The notes beneath the pieces are model-generated. The model was not told where the DNA came from. It saw nothing but the letters and a program-made list of their open reading frames with translations, and did no database searches. A DNA stretch of 64,000 nt, from assembly GCA_026991755.1 (NCBI GenBank), contig JALXAX010000070.1, positions 1-64,000 on the forward strand, written 5' to 3'. The translations under genes and the position numbers were made by a program. Below, piece by piece: positions 25,156 through 36,750 of this stretch (within the stretch, counting starts at the first letter, position 1; each line of letters opens with the position of its first letter). Source of the DNA: Thiotrichaceae bacterium (GTDB lineage: Bacteria; Pseudomonadota; Gammaproteobacteria; Thiotrichales; Thiotrichaceae).

Positions 25156-26175
25156 ATGTTAGCTTCCTTTGTGAGGAAAATTACGGAGTGGTTTGTTGTA
25201 CTTTTTGTAGCGAGCCTGTTGATATGGTTTGTATTAACTCAACCCACTTTACCCTCTTTAAATGCTTCAGAATTTGAGGTAGCAGATGCGAGCAATTTAC
25301 AGCAACATGTCCTTGCATTAACTAATGCTCCCAGAATGGCAGAGTTTGACAATCTTCGTCCACCTGCACGCTACATTCATAAGCGTTTAAAAGAGTACGG
25401 AAAAGCACGCTATCAACCTTTTAAAACAGCAATAGGCACGGTAAATAACGTTATTATAGATTTTGGCCCAGATACCAAAGATGTATTGGTAGTGGGCGCG
25501 CATTACGACTCTCTGGATGGAATGCCAGGCGCTGATGGCAATGCCAGTGGTGTAGCAGGGCTTATAGAGCTAGCACGTTTGTTATCTAAGCAAGACGATT
25601 TACCCATTCGTATTCAATTAGTGGCTTATGCACTCTCCGAAGGGCAATACTTTGGCACTCGTGACATGGGTAGCTTTCGCCATGCTGAGCGTTTAAAAGC
25701 GCGTGGGAAAAAAGTTGTGATGATGATGTCATTAGATAGCATTGGCTATTTCTCTGAGCAATCAAATTCACAGCGTTATCCTTATGAGTTTATGCGTCAC
25801 TTTTACCCGTCGAAGGGTGATTTTATCCGAATTACAGGACGTGTTCAGGATGTACTGGCTGTGCGAAAAATCAAGAAGAGTTTCAAAAAAGTCGAGGATT
25901 TAGCGGTACGATCTTTAAATGCGCCAGAAATTATCGCTTCCGTAAGTTCGTCTGATAATACTAGTTACTGGGATCAGGGTTTTCCTGCTGTGCTCATCAG
26001 TGATACTGCTGCAGATCGCAACCCTGCTTACCATACCTTGTCAGATACTGCAGAGCACCTTGACTATGATCGTATGGCGAGAGTGGTTCAAGGTGTCGGG
26101 CAGGCTATTTTGGATATTACTAGTGGCTTTGAAGAACCGAACATGATGGTGGCTCAAAAGGATGCTGCTAAATAA
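25156..26175 (+). CDS. M28-family metallopeptidase, membrane-anchored, catalytic Glu replaced
   Basis: 339 residues with one N-terminal membrane anchor (FVVLFVASLLIWFVL). Zinc-site features of M28 aminopeptidases are visible: His116 and Asp118 in GAHYDSLDG, Asp127 in GADGNASG, Asp in MSLDSIGYFS, and the late His in NPAYHTLSDTAEHLDYDR. The Glu-Glu pair, normally LEEPP in this subfamily, here reads LSEGQ: the general-base position (161) is Ser and only the zinc-ligand Glu162 remains. It may be inactive or altered. Probably faces the periplasm. It stands alone between repeats and the oppA-like gene. Confidence 0.82.
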   Translation: MLASFVRKITEWFVVLFVASLLIWFVLTQPTLPSLNASEFEVADASNLQQHVLALTNAPRMAEFDNLRPPARYIHKRLKEYGKARYQPFKTAIGTVNNVIIDFGPDTKDVLVVGAHYDSLDGMPGADGNASGVAGLIELARLLSKQDDLPIRIQLVAYALSEGQYFGTRDMGSFRHAERLKARGKKVVMMMSLDSIGYFSEQSNSQRYPYEFMRHFYPSKGDFIRITGRVQDVLAVRKIKKSFKKVEDLAVRSLNAPEIIASVSSSDNTSYWDQGFPAVLISDTAADRNPAYHTLSDTAEHLDYDRMARVVQGVGQAILDITSGFEEPNMMVAQKDAAK

Positions 26176-26233
26176 ACCTTTCTTATCCGTTCCCTTTGAG
26201 GTATTAAGCAATGCTTTATACCTGTAATGAGTA

Positions 26234-27838
26234 TTACTTACTTATATATCTGGTGGGATGAATATCCATTACATTATTTTCCCAGCCTTTGATTTTTTCG
26301 CTCACCAAGTGTTGTGTGGTGTAGTAGTAAATTGGGATTAACGGCATTTCGGCTAATAAAATTTGCTCGGCTTGTTGCATTAATAGTGCTCGTTTCTCCA
26401 CATCTGTTTCAGCTCCAGCTGATTTCATTAAGTTATCATATTCCGTATTTTTCCATGATGATGGGTTCATTGTGCCCACATCTGACCGGAATAAGTCCAG
26501 AAAGTTAGAAGCATCATTATAATCACCAATCCAACCTGCACGAATCACTTCAAATTGGCGCTGACTGCGTGAGCTTAAGTAGACTTTCCACTCTTCGTTT
26601 CTAAGCGTAGTCTTGATTCCAAGTACTTTTTTCCACATCGCGGCTACCGCTATAACCACTTTTTTGTGGTTTTCACTAGTGTTATAAAGTAGCTCGAGTT
26701 TCAGAGGGTTTGCTTTTGAATAGCCTGCTTTTTCATATAACGCTTTTGCCCGTTTAACTCGCTCCTTTTTATCCAAACTAGCTTCTTGCATAGTTTGAGA
26801 TTGATAATGGGAGATACCTGGTGGAACCCAACCCATGGCAGGCAGCTCTCCTGATTTTGTGATTTTTTGCGTCAGAATATCGCGATCAATGGCCAGGCTC
26901 AGCGCGCGTCGTAGTTCTTTATTATCTTTGAAAGGAGCCTTTTCTAAATTGATGGCCAAGTAATAAGTGCCAATATAGGGTGAGCTACGAAATGCTTTGG
27001 GTAAATGTGTTTTTGCCCAGTCGATTTGGCTGGATGGAATATCATCGGTGATGTCTAACTCATGTGCTCTAAATCGCTTCATGGCTGAGCTTTGATCTTC
27101 TGTTGGATAATAGTTAACACTATCAATTTTAACACTGTTAGCATCATGATAATGGGGGTTTTTAACTAAGGTGAGGTGGGACTGTGGCTCCCATTCTGTG
27201 AGCATGTAAGCACCGTTGGAGACTAAGTTATTAGCGCGTGTCCATTTACGACCATGCTCATCTAAGTTCTTTTTATTAAGTGGGTAAGCCATATGGTGGG
27301 CTAATAATCCAGGCAGAAAGGAAGTAGGATTCTCCAAGGTTATTTTTAGCGTATGCTCATCAATTGCTTCGACCCCTAATTGGCTAAGGTCTTTTAACTC
27401 GTTACTATTAATAGCTTTGGCATTTAAAATAGGCCAGAGAATAAAGGCATATTCAGAGGCGGTAGCAGGATCAACAGCGCGACGAAGTGCAAAAACAAAA
27501 TCCTTTGCGACAACCGCACTTCCATCCGACCATCGCCCATCATTACGCAAGTGGAATGTCCAGACTTTACCACTTTTATCTTGCTTCCAGCTTTGAGCAG
27601 CACCGGGAATTAATTCACCTTTGTCACTTTCACTTATCAAGCCTTCGAATAAGTCACGTTGAATATTGGCTTCTGGTATACCTGATGACTTATGGATATC
27701 TAAAGTCTCTGGTTCAGCACCGTTCCCTCTATGTAATACAGCGTTAGCATTAACGCAGGCTATTGATAAAACGTTTATTAATACAAAAACAACTAGTTGA
27801 GTGAAGGTTGGACTGTTTGAATTCGTCATAAAAAGCAT
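26234..27838 (-). CDS. Oligopeptide ABC-transporter substrate-binding protein (OppA-like)
   Basis: About 534 residues, SBP_bac_5 family. A hydrophobic export signal (FTQLVVFVLINVLSIACVNANA) is followed by HRGNGAEPETLDIHKSSG, DLFEGLI, the segment WKQDKSGKVWTFHLRNDGRW and LLMQQAEQILLAEMPLIPIYYY. These are OppA/MppA hallmarks. The frame opens at TTG (27874), but ATG at 27838 or 27829 is more plausible; none has a good ribosome-binding site. No permease or ATPase genes lie nearby, so it is an orphan binding protein, possibly for murein peptides. Confidence 0.88.
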   Translation of the reverse strand: MLFMTNSNSPTFTQLVVFVLINVLSIACVNANAVLHRGNGAEPETLDIHKSSGIPEANIQRDLFEGLISESDKGELIPGAAQSWKQDKSGKVWTFHLRNDGRWSDGSAVVAKDFVFALRRAVDPATASEYAFILWPILNAKAINSNELKDLSQLGVEAIDEHTLKITLENPTSFLPGLLAHHMAYPLNKKNLDEHGRKWTRANNLVSNGAYMLTEWEPQSHLTLVKNPHYHDANSVKIDSVNYYPTEDQSSAMKRFRAHELDITDDIPSSQIDWAKTHLPKAFRSSPYIGTYYLAINLEKAPFKDNKELRRALSLAIDRDILTQKITKSGELPAMGWVPPGISHYQSQTMQEASLDKKERVKRAKALYEKAGYSKANPLKLELLYNTSENHKKVVIAVAAMWKKVLGIKTTLRNEEWKVYLSSRSQRQFEVIRAGWIGDYNDASNFLDLFRSDVGTMNPSSWKNTEYDNLMKSAGAETDVEKRALLMQQAEQILLAEMPLIPIYYYTTQHLVSEKIKGWENNVMDIHPTRYISK

Positions 27839-27992
27839 CAGTTTGTGAAAAGAATTAAAAGTGTAGCGTAACAAACATTAAGTAATTTTCTAATCTTTCT
27901 TGAGTATTCATACAATATTCAGATAAGCAGTGATATAAAATGATTATAAATACAACAATACGAAGTGAAACCAAGGGCGAGAGGGGCTTGCC

Positions 27993-28195
27993 CTAAGGAA
28001 CACTAAACAAGTTATGACTCGTATTTCTGAGGTTATAATTTGCCAGTTTTTCGCTATAAAAAATAACCAACAGCTACAGCTATTGCTAATTTTTCTATCA
28101 AAATCTGACAAATTCTTTTTGCTGAAGCGTCCAGGTTCGCTAAAGCTCTACCAAGTCTCAGCAACTCCGATCAGACTTATTCATAGCTTCCTTAA
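27993..28195. repeat. Family-1 repeat (copy F)
   Basis: Begins CTAAGGAACACTAAACAAG and ends CATAGCTTCCTTAA. Its centre, CCAACAGCTACAGCTATTGC inside TTTTCGCTATAAAA / TTTTTCTATCAAAA arms, is about 85% like copy B at 129-295. An extra 30 bp (around 28125-28160) interrupts the right arm. Confidence 0.65.
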
Positions 28196-28253
28196 CTTTG
28201 ACAATCAAAGATCTGGTTAAAAACACTTCAACTAACAATAAAAAATAAATAAA

Positions 28254-28601
28254 ATGAAAATATACTATGGGGATTTTTCCAGTACAAACTGGTTTAGTGC
28301 GATAGTGAGAGCTAGGTTTAGGGTTGCTTTACAAATACTAGTATTTTCACAATCATTGTTTTATGGGCTGGCCTTTTGGCTGACTACGCACTCTGCTGAA
28401 AGTGCTATTCACGGTTTTATGATCGGTACACTAAGTACTATTTTAATGGCTCTCCTCCAATGCAATACCTTTCGATGTACTCGCATCTCTCTACGAATTA
28501 GAAAAGTTGTCCATAGTGTTCTATATAATTTTTTCGCCTCAACAAGATCCATTGTGGCTATACTAACTTTAGCGGTGTACTCCCCCGCTATTGCATATTG
28601 A
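28254..28601 (+). CDS. Hypothetical small membrane protein, doubtful
   Basis: A 115-codon frame with three hydrophobic stretches (about 26-44, 52-70, 95-112). I recognise no family. There is no ribosome-binding site before the ATG, and the frame lies just after a repeat, so it may be chance. The gap between the repeat and the DUF2853 gene would otherwise be empty. Confidence 0.3.
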   Translation: MKIYYGDFSSTNWFSAIVRARFRVALQILVFSQSLFYGLAFWLTTHSAESAIHGFMIGTLSTILMALLQCNTFRCTRISLRIRKVVHSVLYNFFASTRSIVAILTLAVYSPAIAY

Positions 28602-28690
28602 AGACCGATGTACCAAACGTACGACGTACGAATAGCTATGATGGATAAAATGGTTTCATATTAATTAATATATTTAAGGAAGGGTAATTT

Positions 28691-29020
28691 ATGAGCACAG
28701 TATACGATAAAGCTATCGCAGATATTGAACGTTATGATAGTAAAGCGGACGTGCCTTTAGTTAAAGCACTCAGTAAAACGTATGCGTTAGTAATGAGCAA
28801 TAAAGATGCAAGTGGTGTTGCTTGTTCTGATGCATCAGAGCTGAAAACGGTTAGAGAGAACTTTTTAAAAAAGAAGCTTGGCTTAACTCAAAGTGATACC
28901 AAATTAGATGAGGCGATTGCTGATGTGTGTAAGCAAATGTCTGCAGACAGGAAGAAGTCACGTATAACCGTTTATTATCTTCTCGCTAAGAAATTTGGAA
29001 AAGAGTCTATTTTTATTTAG
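28691..29020 (+). CDS. DUF2853 family protein
   Basis: 109 residues, soluble and helical. The second half (VACSDASELKTVRENFLKKK, then LDEAIADVCKQMSADRKKSR and TVYYLLAKKFGK) is the DUF2853 signature. AAGGAAGGG lies 8 nt before the ATG. No biochemical function is known for the family. It appears monocistronic; a hairpin (ACATGGAG/CTCCATGT, 29064-29089) follows it. Confidence 0.85.
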   Translation: MSTVYDKAIADIERYDSKADVPLVKALSKTYALVMSNKDASGVACSDASELKTVRENFLKKKLGLTQSDTKLDEAIADVCKQMSADRKKSRITVYYLLAKKFGKESIFI

Positions 29021-29216
29021 GACTTTGTACAGAAGCACTTTTATCTAATCTTATTATCAGAATACATGGAGTGATAGCTCGCTCCATGTTCTAAATTATA
29101 CAGACCTATTCGTTTTTCACGAAAGGTTCACAACAAATCTCACAATTTCCTTTACCTATTCTACGTCTTTCCTTACGATTGTCTCTCAAAGGCATCTGTG
29201 TAAAATCATTATGCAT

Positions 29217-29312
29217 TTAAGGAAGCTCGAAAAGTCATTGAATGGTTTTTGAAGCAAAGACTAAACAATTTCACCTGTCGATAATCTACCCGGCTTATCA
29301 GGGGTTCCTTAA
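29217..29312. repeat. Family-1 repeat (copy G, deletion form)
   Basis: Begins TTAAGGAAGCTCGAAAAGTC and ends CAGGGGTTCCTTAA. The right arm CTAAACAATTTCACCTGTCG matches copy D (CTGAACAATTTCATCTGTCG). The central hairpin is deleted, leaving 96 bp. It lies just upstream of trxB. Confidence 0.55.
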
Positions 29313-29336
29313 GAAAATGCCATCAACTTGAATTAG

Positions 29337-30305
<969 letters not shown>

Positions 30306-30318
30306 TCTATTTCCTAAT

Positions 30319-31059
30319 ATGTCGATTGAGCCTAAACTCACATTATTAGACCCTACCTCTAGCAATGAGGCTTTTCCTCCCGTGGAAATGGCCTGGGATG
30401 AACCTAATGGGTTGATCGCTGTAGGTGGGGATCTTAGTCCTCAACGCTTAATCAATGCCTACAGCTCTGGCATTTTCCCCTGGTTTAATGAAAACGAGCC
30501 GATTTACTGGTGGAGTCCTGATCCACGCGCTGTTCTCTTTCCTACCGCTATGCAAATTTCTCGCAGTTTGCGCAAAACGGCTCGTAATAAAAACTACCGT
30601 GTGAGTATTGATGAAGATTTTTCCGCAACTGTTTTAGCTTGTGCTGCGCCACGTGCTTACAGTAGCGAATCGTGGATTACATCAGAAATGCATACCGCAT
30701 ACTGCCAGCTCAATGCCATGGGTAAAGCGCACTCGATAGAAGTCAGAAATGCTGATAATAAGCTAGTGGGAGGCTTGTATGGAGTAGTAAGCCGGGGAAT
30801 ATTCTGTGGCGAATCTATGTTCAGTACCGAGCGAGATACATCGAAACTGGCGCTACTAGCACTTGCGGCGCATCTTGATGCGTGGGGTTACACAATGATT
30901 GACTGTCAATTAGTCAATGATCATTTGTTATCGCTAGGCGCAGAAGCAATGGATCGCACAACCTATATTAAGCAATTAAGAAAGTCCTCAATACCCGCCC
31001 CACATGAGTGGCTAGTCATTGAGGAATTGGATTTATCGCATTGGAATCAGACGAGCTAG
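30319..31059 (+). CDS. aat: Leucyl/phenylalanyl-tRNA-protein transferase
   Basis: 246 residues. Attaches Leu or Phe to N-terminal Arg/Lys of proteins, marking them for ClpAP (bacterial N-degron pathway). Typical segments are GLIAVGGDLSPQRLINAYSS, GIFPWFNENEPIYWWSPDPR, ESWITSEMHTAYCQLNAMG and GGLYGVVSRGIFCGESMFS. The arginyltransferase gene and infA that often follow are absent here. Confidence 0.96.
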   Translation: MSIEPKLTLLDPTSSNEAFPPVEMAWDEPNGLIAVGGDLSPQRLINAYSSGIFPWFNENEPIYWWSPDPRAVLFPTAMQISRSLRKTARNKNYRVSIDEDFSATVLACAAPRAYSSESWITSEMHTAYCQLNAMGKAHSIEVRNADNKLVGGLYGVVSRGIFCGESMFSTERDTSKLALLALAAHLDAWGYTMIDCQLVNDHLLSLGAEAMDRTTYIKQLRKSSIPAPHEWLVIEELDLSHWNQTS

Positions 31060-31181
31060 TCGTTAATACTTTTTAACAACATCAGCTACCCATCAACCAC
31101 AGTGACCTTAGGAATTTGGCTTCAGCGGTGATAGCATAGGCGCACCGAAACTTTATTACTGATAAGCCGTTAGAAAAGCCC

Positions 31182-32195
31182 ATGAAAACAACCCAATCGC
31201 TAGTAAAAGTACTAGAAAAGCAAGATCTTACTAGAGAAGAAATGCAAGCAGCGATGTCTGAAATTATGACAGGCCAAGCCACGCCTGCACAAATTGCTGG
31301 CTTCTTAATCGGCCTTCGAATGAAAGGTGAAACGGTTGAAGAAATAACCGCAGCAGCCATGGTGATGCGTGATTTATCCACCAAAGTAGAGATAGAATCT
31401 GATTCAGCTGTTGATATTGTAGGCACAGGTGGAGATGGTTCTAGCACGTTTAATATTTCAACAGCGAGTATTTTTGTGACTGCGGCAGCGGGCGGTACCG
31501 TTGCAAAACATGGTAATCGAGCTATATCCAGTAAATCAGGTGCAGCGGATTTGTTAGAAGCGGCAGGTATTAACTTAGATATTAGTCCAGAACAAACCGC
31601 TCAATGTATTAATGAACTAGGCGTAGGTTTTATCTTTGCACAAAAACATCATAGCGCGATGAAGCATGCGATAGGTCCCCGAAAAGAGATGGGGGTTCGC
31701 ACGGTTTTTAACTTATTAGGTCCTCTTACCAATCCTTCAGCAGCACCGAATATGGTACTTGGCGTATATAGTAAAGAGTGGGTTGAACCACTGGCACAGG
31801 TGCTAAAACAACTGGGAAGTAACCACGTTATGGTGGTTCACGCAGCAGACGGCATGGATGAAATTAGCATTGCGTCGCCAACCTATGTAGCAGAACTAAA
31901 GGACGGTGAGATTAGCGAGTACACAATCCAGCCTGAAGACTTTGGCTTGCAGACACAAGCTATTGATTCATTAGTGGTCGATTCAGCAAAAGAAAGCCTT
32001 GGTATCGTACTGGATGTCTTTAACAATTCAGCAGGTGCAGCGCGTGATATTGTCGCGCTGAATGCTGGAGCGGCTATTTATGTGGCAGGTTTGGCAAACT
32101 CTCATCAAGAGGGCGTAAAACGTGCACTAGAAGTCATAGCAAATGGCGGTGCAACTGCTAAACTCAACGCTCTTAAAGAAATGACTAACTCATGA
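31182..32195 (+). CDS. trpD: Anthranilate phosphoribosyltransferase
   Basis: 337 residues; joins anthranilate to PRPP in tryptophan synthesis. The PRPP-binding [18 protein letters not shown], the [19 protein letters not shown] segment and [19 protein letters not shown] are all intact. It overlaps trpC by 4 bp (ATGA). trpE/trpG are not in the window upstream, so the tryptophan genes are split. Confidence 0.96.
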   Translation: MKTTQSLVKVLEKQDLTREEMQAAMSEIMTGQATPAQIAGFLIGLRMKGETVEEITAAAMVMRDLSTKVEIESDSAVDIVGTGGDGSSTFNISTASIFVTAAAGGTVAKHGNRAISSKSGAADLLEAAGINLDISPEQTAQCINELGVGFIFAQKHHSAMKHAIGPRKEMGVRTVFNLLGPLTNPSAAPNMVLGVYSKEWVEPLAQVLKQLGSNHVMVVHAADGMDEISIASPTYVAELKDGEISEYTIQPEDFGLQTQAIDSLVVDSAKESLGIVLDVFNNSAGAARDIVALNAGAAIYVAGLANSHQEGVKRALEVIANGGATAKLNALKEMTNS

Positions 32196-32995
32196 CAAAA
32201 ACCCCCGATATTTTACTAAAAATCTTAGCGACCAAAAAGCAAGAGATTGCAGAGCGCTCTGCAAAAAAGAGCCTTAATACGTTAATAGAAACCGCTAAAA
32301 ATGCCTTGGCTATTCGACCTTTTGTAGGGGCATTACAAGCATCAGTGGCAGCGGGCAAACCCGCTATTATCTCAGAAATAAAAAAAGCCTCACCTAGCAA
32401 AGGTGTAATGCGTGAGCATTTTATTCCTGATGAGATTGCAAAAAGCTATCAACAAGGGGGAGCAAGCTGCTTATCAGTGCTTACCGATAAAGACTACTTT
32501 CAAGGCAGTGAAGCCTACTTACAAGCTGCAAGACAAGCCTGTACGCTGCCTGTTTTACGCAAAGACTTCACTATCGACCCCTATCAGGTTTATGAAGCAA
32601 GAGCAGTAGATGCAGACTGTATTTTGTTAATTGTTTCCGCTTTGGAAGACACACAAATGGCAGAGCTGTATTCACTAGCAACCGAGCTAGGCATGGACGC
32701 GTTAATCGAAGTACATGATGAGCAAGAGCTAGAGCGCGCTTTAAAAATAGACGCGCCTTTAGTGGGTATCAACAACCGTAACTTGCGCACCTTTGAAACC
32801 GATCTACAGACCACCATCAGAATGCTAGACAATATTCCATCCGATAAACTTATCGTCACCGAAAGTGGCATTCATACGTTAGAAGATGTAGCTTTGATGC
32901 GTGAACATCAGGTGAATACCTTTCTGGTCGGCGAAGCCTTTATGCGCGCAGACAACCCTGGCAACGAATTACAAAAACTATTTTTTAACTCATGA
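32192..32995 (+). CDS. trpC: Indole-3-glycerol-phosphate synthase
   Basis: 267 residues, TIM barrel. Converts CdRP to indole-3-glycerol phosphate. Catalytic lysine and glutamate segments are visible in [44 protein letters not shown] and VTESGIHT. It is not fused to trpF. It overlaps both trpD and lgt by ATGA, so all three are probably translationally coupled. Confidence 0.96.
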   Translation: MTKTPDILLKILATKKQEIAERSAKKSLNTLIETAKNALAIRPFVGALQASVAAGKPAIISEIKKASPSKGVMREHFIPDEIAKSYQQGGASCLSVLTDKDYFQGSEAYLQAARQACTLPVLRKDFTIDPYQVYEARAVDADCILLIVSALEDTQMAELYSLATELGMDALIEVHDEQELERALKIDAPLVGINNRNLRTFETDLQTTIRMLDNIPSDKLIVTESGIHTLEDVALMREHQVNTFLVGEAFMRADNPGNELQKLFFNS

Positions 32996-33813
32996 TACCT
33001 ACTCTTGCGATAAACCACCCGAATATAGACCCAGTAGCCATTAACATTGGCCCACTTGCTGTGCACTGGTACGGCATTATGTACGTGGTGGGCTTTTTGG
33101 CCTTTCTCTTTCTTGGCAAAATGCGGGCGCGTCAAAAAGGTAGCCCTGTTACACCTGATCAAGTCGATGACATCATGTTCTACGGCGCATTGGGCGTGGT
33201 ATTAGGTGGGCGCTTAGGTTATGTACTTTTCTATAGTTTCGATAAGTTTCTGCAAGACCCGATTATGCTGTTCAAGACTACCCAAGGTGGCATGAGCTTT
33301 CACGGTGGCTTACTGGGCGTGCTATTTGTAGCTTGGTTATTAGCGAGAAAATACAACCTCAGGTTTTTAGAAGTCGGTGATTTTATTGCACCGATGATCC
33401 CTGTTGGCTTAGGTGCAGGCCGATTAGCTAACTTCCTTAATCAAGAACTGTGGGGAAAACCTACCGATGTAGCGTGGGGTGTTATCTTCCCTAAAGCGGG
33501 TGATGGCCTTGCACGACACCCTTCTCAGTTATATGAAGCTTTTCTGGAAGGGCTGGTTCTCTTTTTGATTTTATGGATCTACTCCAAAAAGCCACGACCC
33601 TTTGCAAGAATCTCGGGCATGTTCTTATTCTTCTACGGGTTATTTCGTGCCTCAGTCGAATTTTACCGTTTGCCTGATGATCATATCGGTTATCTGGCTT
33701 TTGGTTGGCTTACCGAAGGGCAGTTACTATCGTTACCGATGATTATAATTGGTTTGATACTAATAGGAGTATCATTTAGAGCCAGTAGCCAATTGTCTAG
33801 CAGTAAAACCTAA
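32992..33813 (+). CDS. lgt: Prolipoprotein diacylglyceryl transferase
   Basis: 273 residues, about seven membrane helices. Transfers diacylglyceryl to the lipobox cysteine of prolipoproteins, the first step of lipoprotein maturation. Conserved segments are [49 protein letters not shown] and [13 protein letters not shown]. Overlap with trpC fixes the start. thyA follows 31 bp downstream, as in E. coli. Confidence 0.96.
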   Translation: MIPTLAINHPNIDPVAINIGPLAVHWYGIMYVVGFLAFLFLGKMRARQKGSPVTPDQVDDIMFYGALGVVLGGRLGYVLFYSFDKFLQDPIMLFKTTQGGMSFHGGLLGVLFVAWLLARKYNLRFLEVGDFIAPMIPVGLGAGRLANFLNQELWGKPTDVAWGVIFPKAGDGLARHPSQLYEAFLEGLVLFLILWIYSKKPRPFARISGMFLFFYGLFRASVEFYRLPDDHIGYLAFGWLTEGQLLSLPMIIIGLILIGVSFRASSQLSSSKT

Positions 33814-33844
33814 AAGTTAAGAAAATAAGTATTTAAGGAAACAC

Positions 33845-34639
33845 ATGAAGCAATATTTAGATCTAATGCGCCATGTAAGAGACAACGGCACACTCAAAGA
33901 AGACCGCACAGGCACAGGCACAACCTCAGTGTTTGGTCATCAAATGCGCTTTAATCTGGCTGATGGCTTCCCGCTAGTGACCACCAAAAAATGTCATCTT
34001 CGCTCCATTATTCATGAATTATTATGGTTTCTGAAGGGCGATACTAATATTGGCTATCTTAAAGAAAATAAAGTAAGAATCTGGGATGAATGGGCGGATG
34101 AAAATGGCGATCTTGGCCCTGTCTATGGTTATCAATGGCGTAGTTGGCCAACACCTGATGGCTCACATATTGATCAAATTACTCAAGTGGTCGATCAACT
34201 AAAAAATAACCCCGATTCCAGACGTATTATCGTCAGTGCGTGGAATGTCGCTGAAATTGATAATATGGCTTTGCCACCCTGTCACGCCTTCTTCCAGTTT
34301 TATGTGGCTGATGGCAAGTTATCCTGTCAATTATATCAACGTAGCGCAGACATTTTCTTGGGTGTGCCTTTTAATATAGCCTCCTACGCCCTATTAACGA
34401 TGATGATGGCACAAGCAACAGGCCTGGAATTAGGTGATTTTGTACATACACTGGGTGATGCGCACCTCTATTCAAACCATATGGAACAAGCCGATTTACA
34501 GCTTAGTCGTGAGCCTTTCCCATTACCTACCATGAAGCTAAACTCTAAGGTGAAGTCTATTTTTGACTTTACCATTGATGATTTCGAGCTGGTAGATTAT
34601 CAAAGCCATGAGCATATTAAAGGCAAGGTTGCAGTCTGA
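33845..34639 (+). CDS. thyA: Thymidylate synthase
   Basis: 264 residues, the E. coli length. Methylates dUMP to dTMP using methylene-THF. [31 protein letters not shown], the catalytic cysteine in [12 protein letters not shown] and [20 protein letters not shown] are all present. Ribosome-binding AAGGAAAC lies before the ATG. The stop codon is probably overlapped by the start of recG. Confidence 0.97.
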   Translation: MKQYLDLMRHVRDNGTLKEDRTGTGTTSVFGHQMRFNLADGFPLVTTKKCHLRSIIHELLWFLKGDTNIGYLKENKVRIWDEWADENGDLGPVYGYQWRSWPTPDGSHIDQITQVVDQLKNNPDSRRIIVSAWNVAEIDNMALPPCHAFFQFYVADGKLSCQLYQRSADIFLGVPFNIASYALLTMMMAQATGLELGDFVHTLGDAHLYSNHMEQADLQLSREPFPLPTMKLNSKVKSIFDFTIDDFELVDYQSHEHIKGKVAV

Positions 34640-36708
34640 CTAACCCACTCATTCAACCTGTCACATCCCTAAAAGGCGTTGGCCCTCAAATGGCCGAACG
34701 CTTAGAAAAACTCGGCATTGAACTTGTTCAAGACTTTCTATTCCACCTACCGTTACGCTATCAAGACCGTACCCGAATTTACCCTATTGGTAGCTTAAAC
34801 GAAGGTCAGGAAGTATTGATTGAAGGCGAAATAGAAAACGCCACTATCGTGATGCGTCGTAAGCGCATGTTGCTGTGTACTATTTCGGATGGCTCAGGGA
34901 GGATTACCCTACGCTTCTTTCATTTCTCAAACGCGCAGCATCAGGGGATGACCCAAGGAAAACGCTTGCGTTGTTTTGGCGAAATTCGTCGTGGGCCACA
35001 GTCATTAGAAATAGTCCACCCCGAGTATAAGGTGTTATCAGCAACCTCCAGCATCCCCATGGAGAATACGCTTACACCAACCTACCCCACTACAGAAGGC
35101 TTGCAACAACGTAGTTTCCGTCGTCTTATTGGTTTAGCACTGGCACATGTGAATGAGCTAGAAGACCTAATACCTGTTGAAGTACAACAACAGTATCGAT
35201 TGGCTAATATTCATGAGGCATTAAGAACCTTACACAACCCAACGCCAGAAACTAATGTAAGTGCGTTTCTAAGTGGTCAACACCCCGCACAAAGACGGCT
35301 GATTTTCGAAGAAATGATGGCGCATCATATGAGTTTGAGAAAACTTCGAGAACAAGCCAAACAATTGCCAGGAATTGCCATTGATGAGGGTGATCGTTTG
35401 TATCAAAAGCTTTTGCAACAGTTGCCTTTTACACTAACAAACGCACAACAGCACGTCATTAAAGAGCTACGCAATGACATGCAGCAAAGCTACCCGATGA
35501 GCCGATTAGTGCAAGGCGATGTAGGTTCAGGCAAAACGCTAGTCGCAGCAGCAGCAGCACTGTATGCGATAGAAAGTGACTTTCAGGTTGCATTGATGGC
35601 ACCGACGGAAATCCTTGCCGAGCAGCACTATCAGAACTTTAGTGAGTGGCTAGCACCGTTAGGTCTAGAAGTTAGCTGGATTAGTGGCAAACAAACCGCC
35701 AAAGAGCGCCGTAGCCAGGTAGAAAACTTGTTAATGGGTATTACCCATATTGCCATAGGTACTCATGCGCTATTTCAAGCTGATGTGCAATTTAAACAGT
35801 TAGGCTTAGTGATTGTGGACGAGCAACATCGTTTTGGTGTTGATCAGCGTCTAGCGCTCAGAGAAAAAGGTCAACAAGCCGAGCATTATCCTCATCAACT
35901 TATCATGACGGCAACGCCCATCCCCAGAACATTGGCAATGACGACGTGTGCAGACTTAGATTATTCAGTGATTGATGAGCTTCCCCCAGGCAGGCAAAGT
36001 ATCAAAACAGTGGCGTTAGCAAATGATCGTCGTGATGAGATTATCCAGCGCATTCAAAGTATTTGTGATTCAGGCAGTCAGGTGTATTGGGTATGTACGT
36101 TGATTGAAGAATCTGAAGCCTTGCAATGTCAAAATGCGGAAGAAACATGGGAGCTACTCAAAGAAAAGTTACCTACTCTGGAAATTGGTTTAGTACATGG
36201 TCGTATGAAATCAGACCAAAAAGATGCCGTAATGAGCGCCTTTAAACAAGGTGATATTCATGTGCTAGTCGCCACAACAGTGATCGAAGTAGGGGTTGAT
36301 GTACCCAATGCAAGCTTGATGATTGTTGAAAATGCAGAGCGTTTAGGTTTAGCGCAACTGCATCAGCTACGCGGAAGGGTAGGTCGTGGTACAACGGCGA
36401 GTAGCTGTGTGTTGCTGTACCAAGCACCTCTTTCTAAAAATGCATTTAAACGCATTGATGCCTTGCGCAAGAGCAGTGATGGTTTTGAAATTGCCCGCAT
36501 AGATCTAGAAATCCGAGGCCCAGGTGAAGTTTTTGGTACAAGGCAAACAGGTGAGTTACGCTTTAGAATAGCCGATCTTTCACGAGATCAACACTTGTTA
36601 CCTGATGTTCAACAAGCGGCTCAAGCGGTATTAACTCAAACCCCTGATGTGGCTGAAAAGCTGATTAAACGCTGGATACATCGAGCAGATGATTATTCAA
36701 AAGTATAG
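34636..36708 (+). CDS. recG: ATP-dependent DNA helicase RecG
   Basis: Branch-migration helicase for stalled forks and Holliday junctions. Wedge domain first, then SF2 motifs [47 protein letters not shown] and QLRGRVGRG. The first ATG (34690) would cut into the conserved start [16 protein letters not shown]. In-frame codons upstream read from CTG at 34636 ([15 protein letters not shown]), with AAGG 7 nt before that CTG. I therefore place the start there, overlapping the thyA stop, giving 690 residues. If the ATG is correct the protein is 672 residues. Confidence 0.93.
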   Translation: MTNPLIQPVTSLKGVGPQMAERLEKLGIELVQDFLFHLPLRYQDRTRIYPIGSLNEGQEVLIEGEIENATIVMRRKRMLLCTISDGSGRITLRFFHFSNAQHQGMTQGKRLRCFGEIRRGPQSLEIVHPEYKVLSATSSIPMENTLTPTYPTTEGLQQRSFRRLIGLALAHVNELEDLIPVEVQQQYRLANIHEALRTLHNPTPETNVSAFLSGQHPAQRRLIFEEMMAHHMSLRKLREQAKQLPGIAIDEGDRLYQKLLQQLPFTLTNAQQHVIKELRNDMQQSYPMSRLVQGDVGSGKTLVAAAAALYAIESDFQVALMAPTEILAEQHYQNFSEWLAPLGLEVSWISGKQTAKERRSQVENLLMGITHIAIGTHALFQADVQFKQLGLVIVDEQHRFGVDQRLALREKGQQAEHYPHQLIMTATPIPRTLAMTTCADLDYSVIDELPPGRQSIKTVALANDRRDEIIQRIQSICDSGSQVYWVCTLIEESEALQCQNAEETWELLKEKLPTLEIGLVHGRMKSDQKDAVMSAFKQGDIHVLVATTVIEVGVDVPNASLMIVENAERLGLAQLHQLRGRVGRGTTASSCVLLYQAPLSKNAFKRIDALRKSSDGFEIARIDLEIRGPGEVFGTRQTGELRFRIADLSRDQHLLPDVQQAAQAVLTQTPDVAEKLIKRWIHRADDYSKV

Positions 36709-36729
36709 CTATTGTGAATAGCTATACTT
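36701..36729. terminator. Hairpin ending recG and the convergent SGNH gene
   Basis: AAGTATAGCTATT and AATAGCTATACTT form a perfect 13-bp stem with a GTG loop. The recG stop codon (36706-36708) is inside the left arm. No long U-tract follows, but the position between convergent genes fits a bidirectional terminator. Confidence 0.65.
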
Positions 36730-36750
36730 GATTAGTTGGAATTCGATAGA

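Noticed and set aside
28014-28220. 68-codon plus-strand frame
   Set aside because: Entirely within repeat copy F; open only because the repeat is AT-rich.
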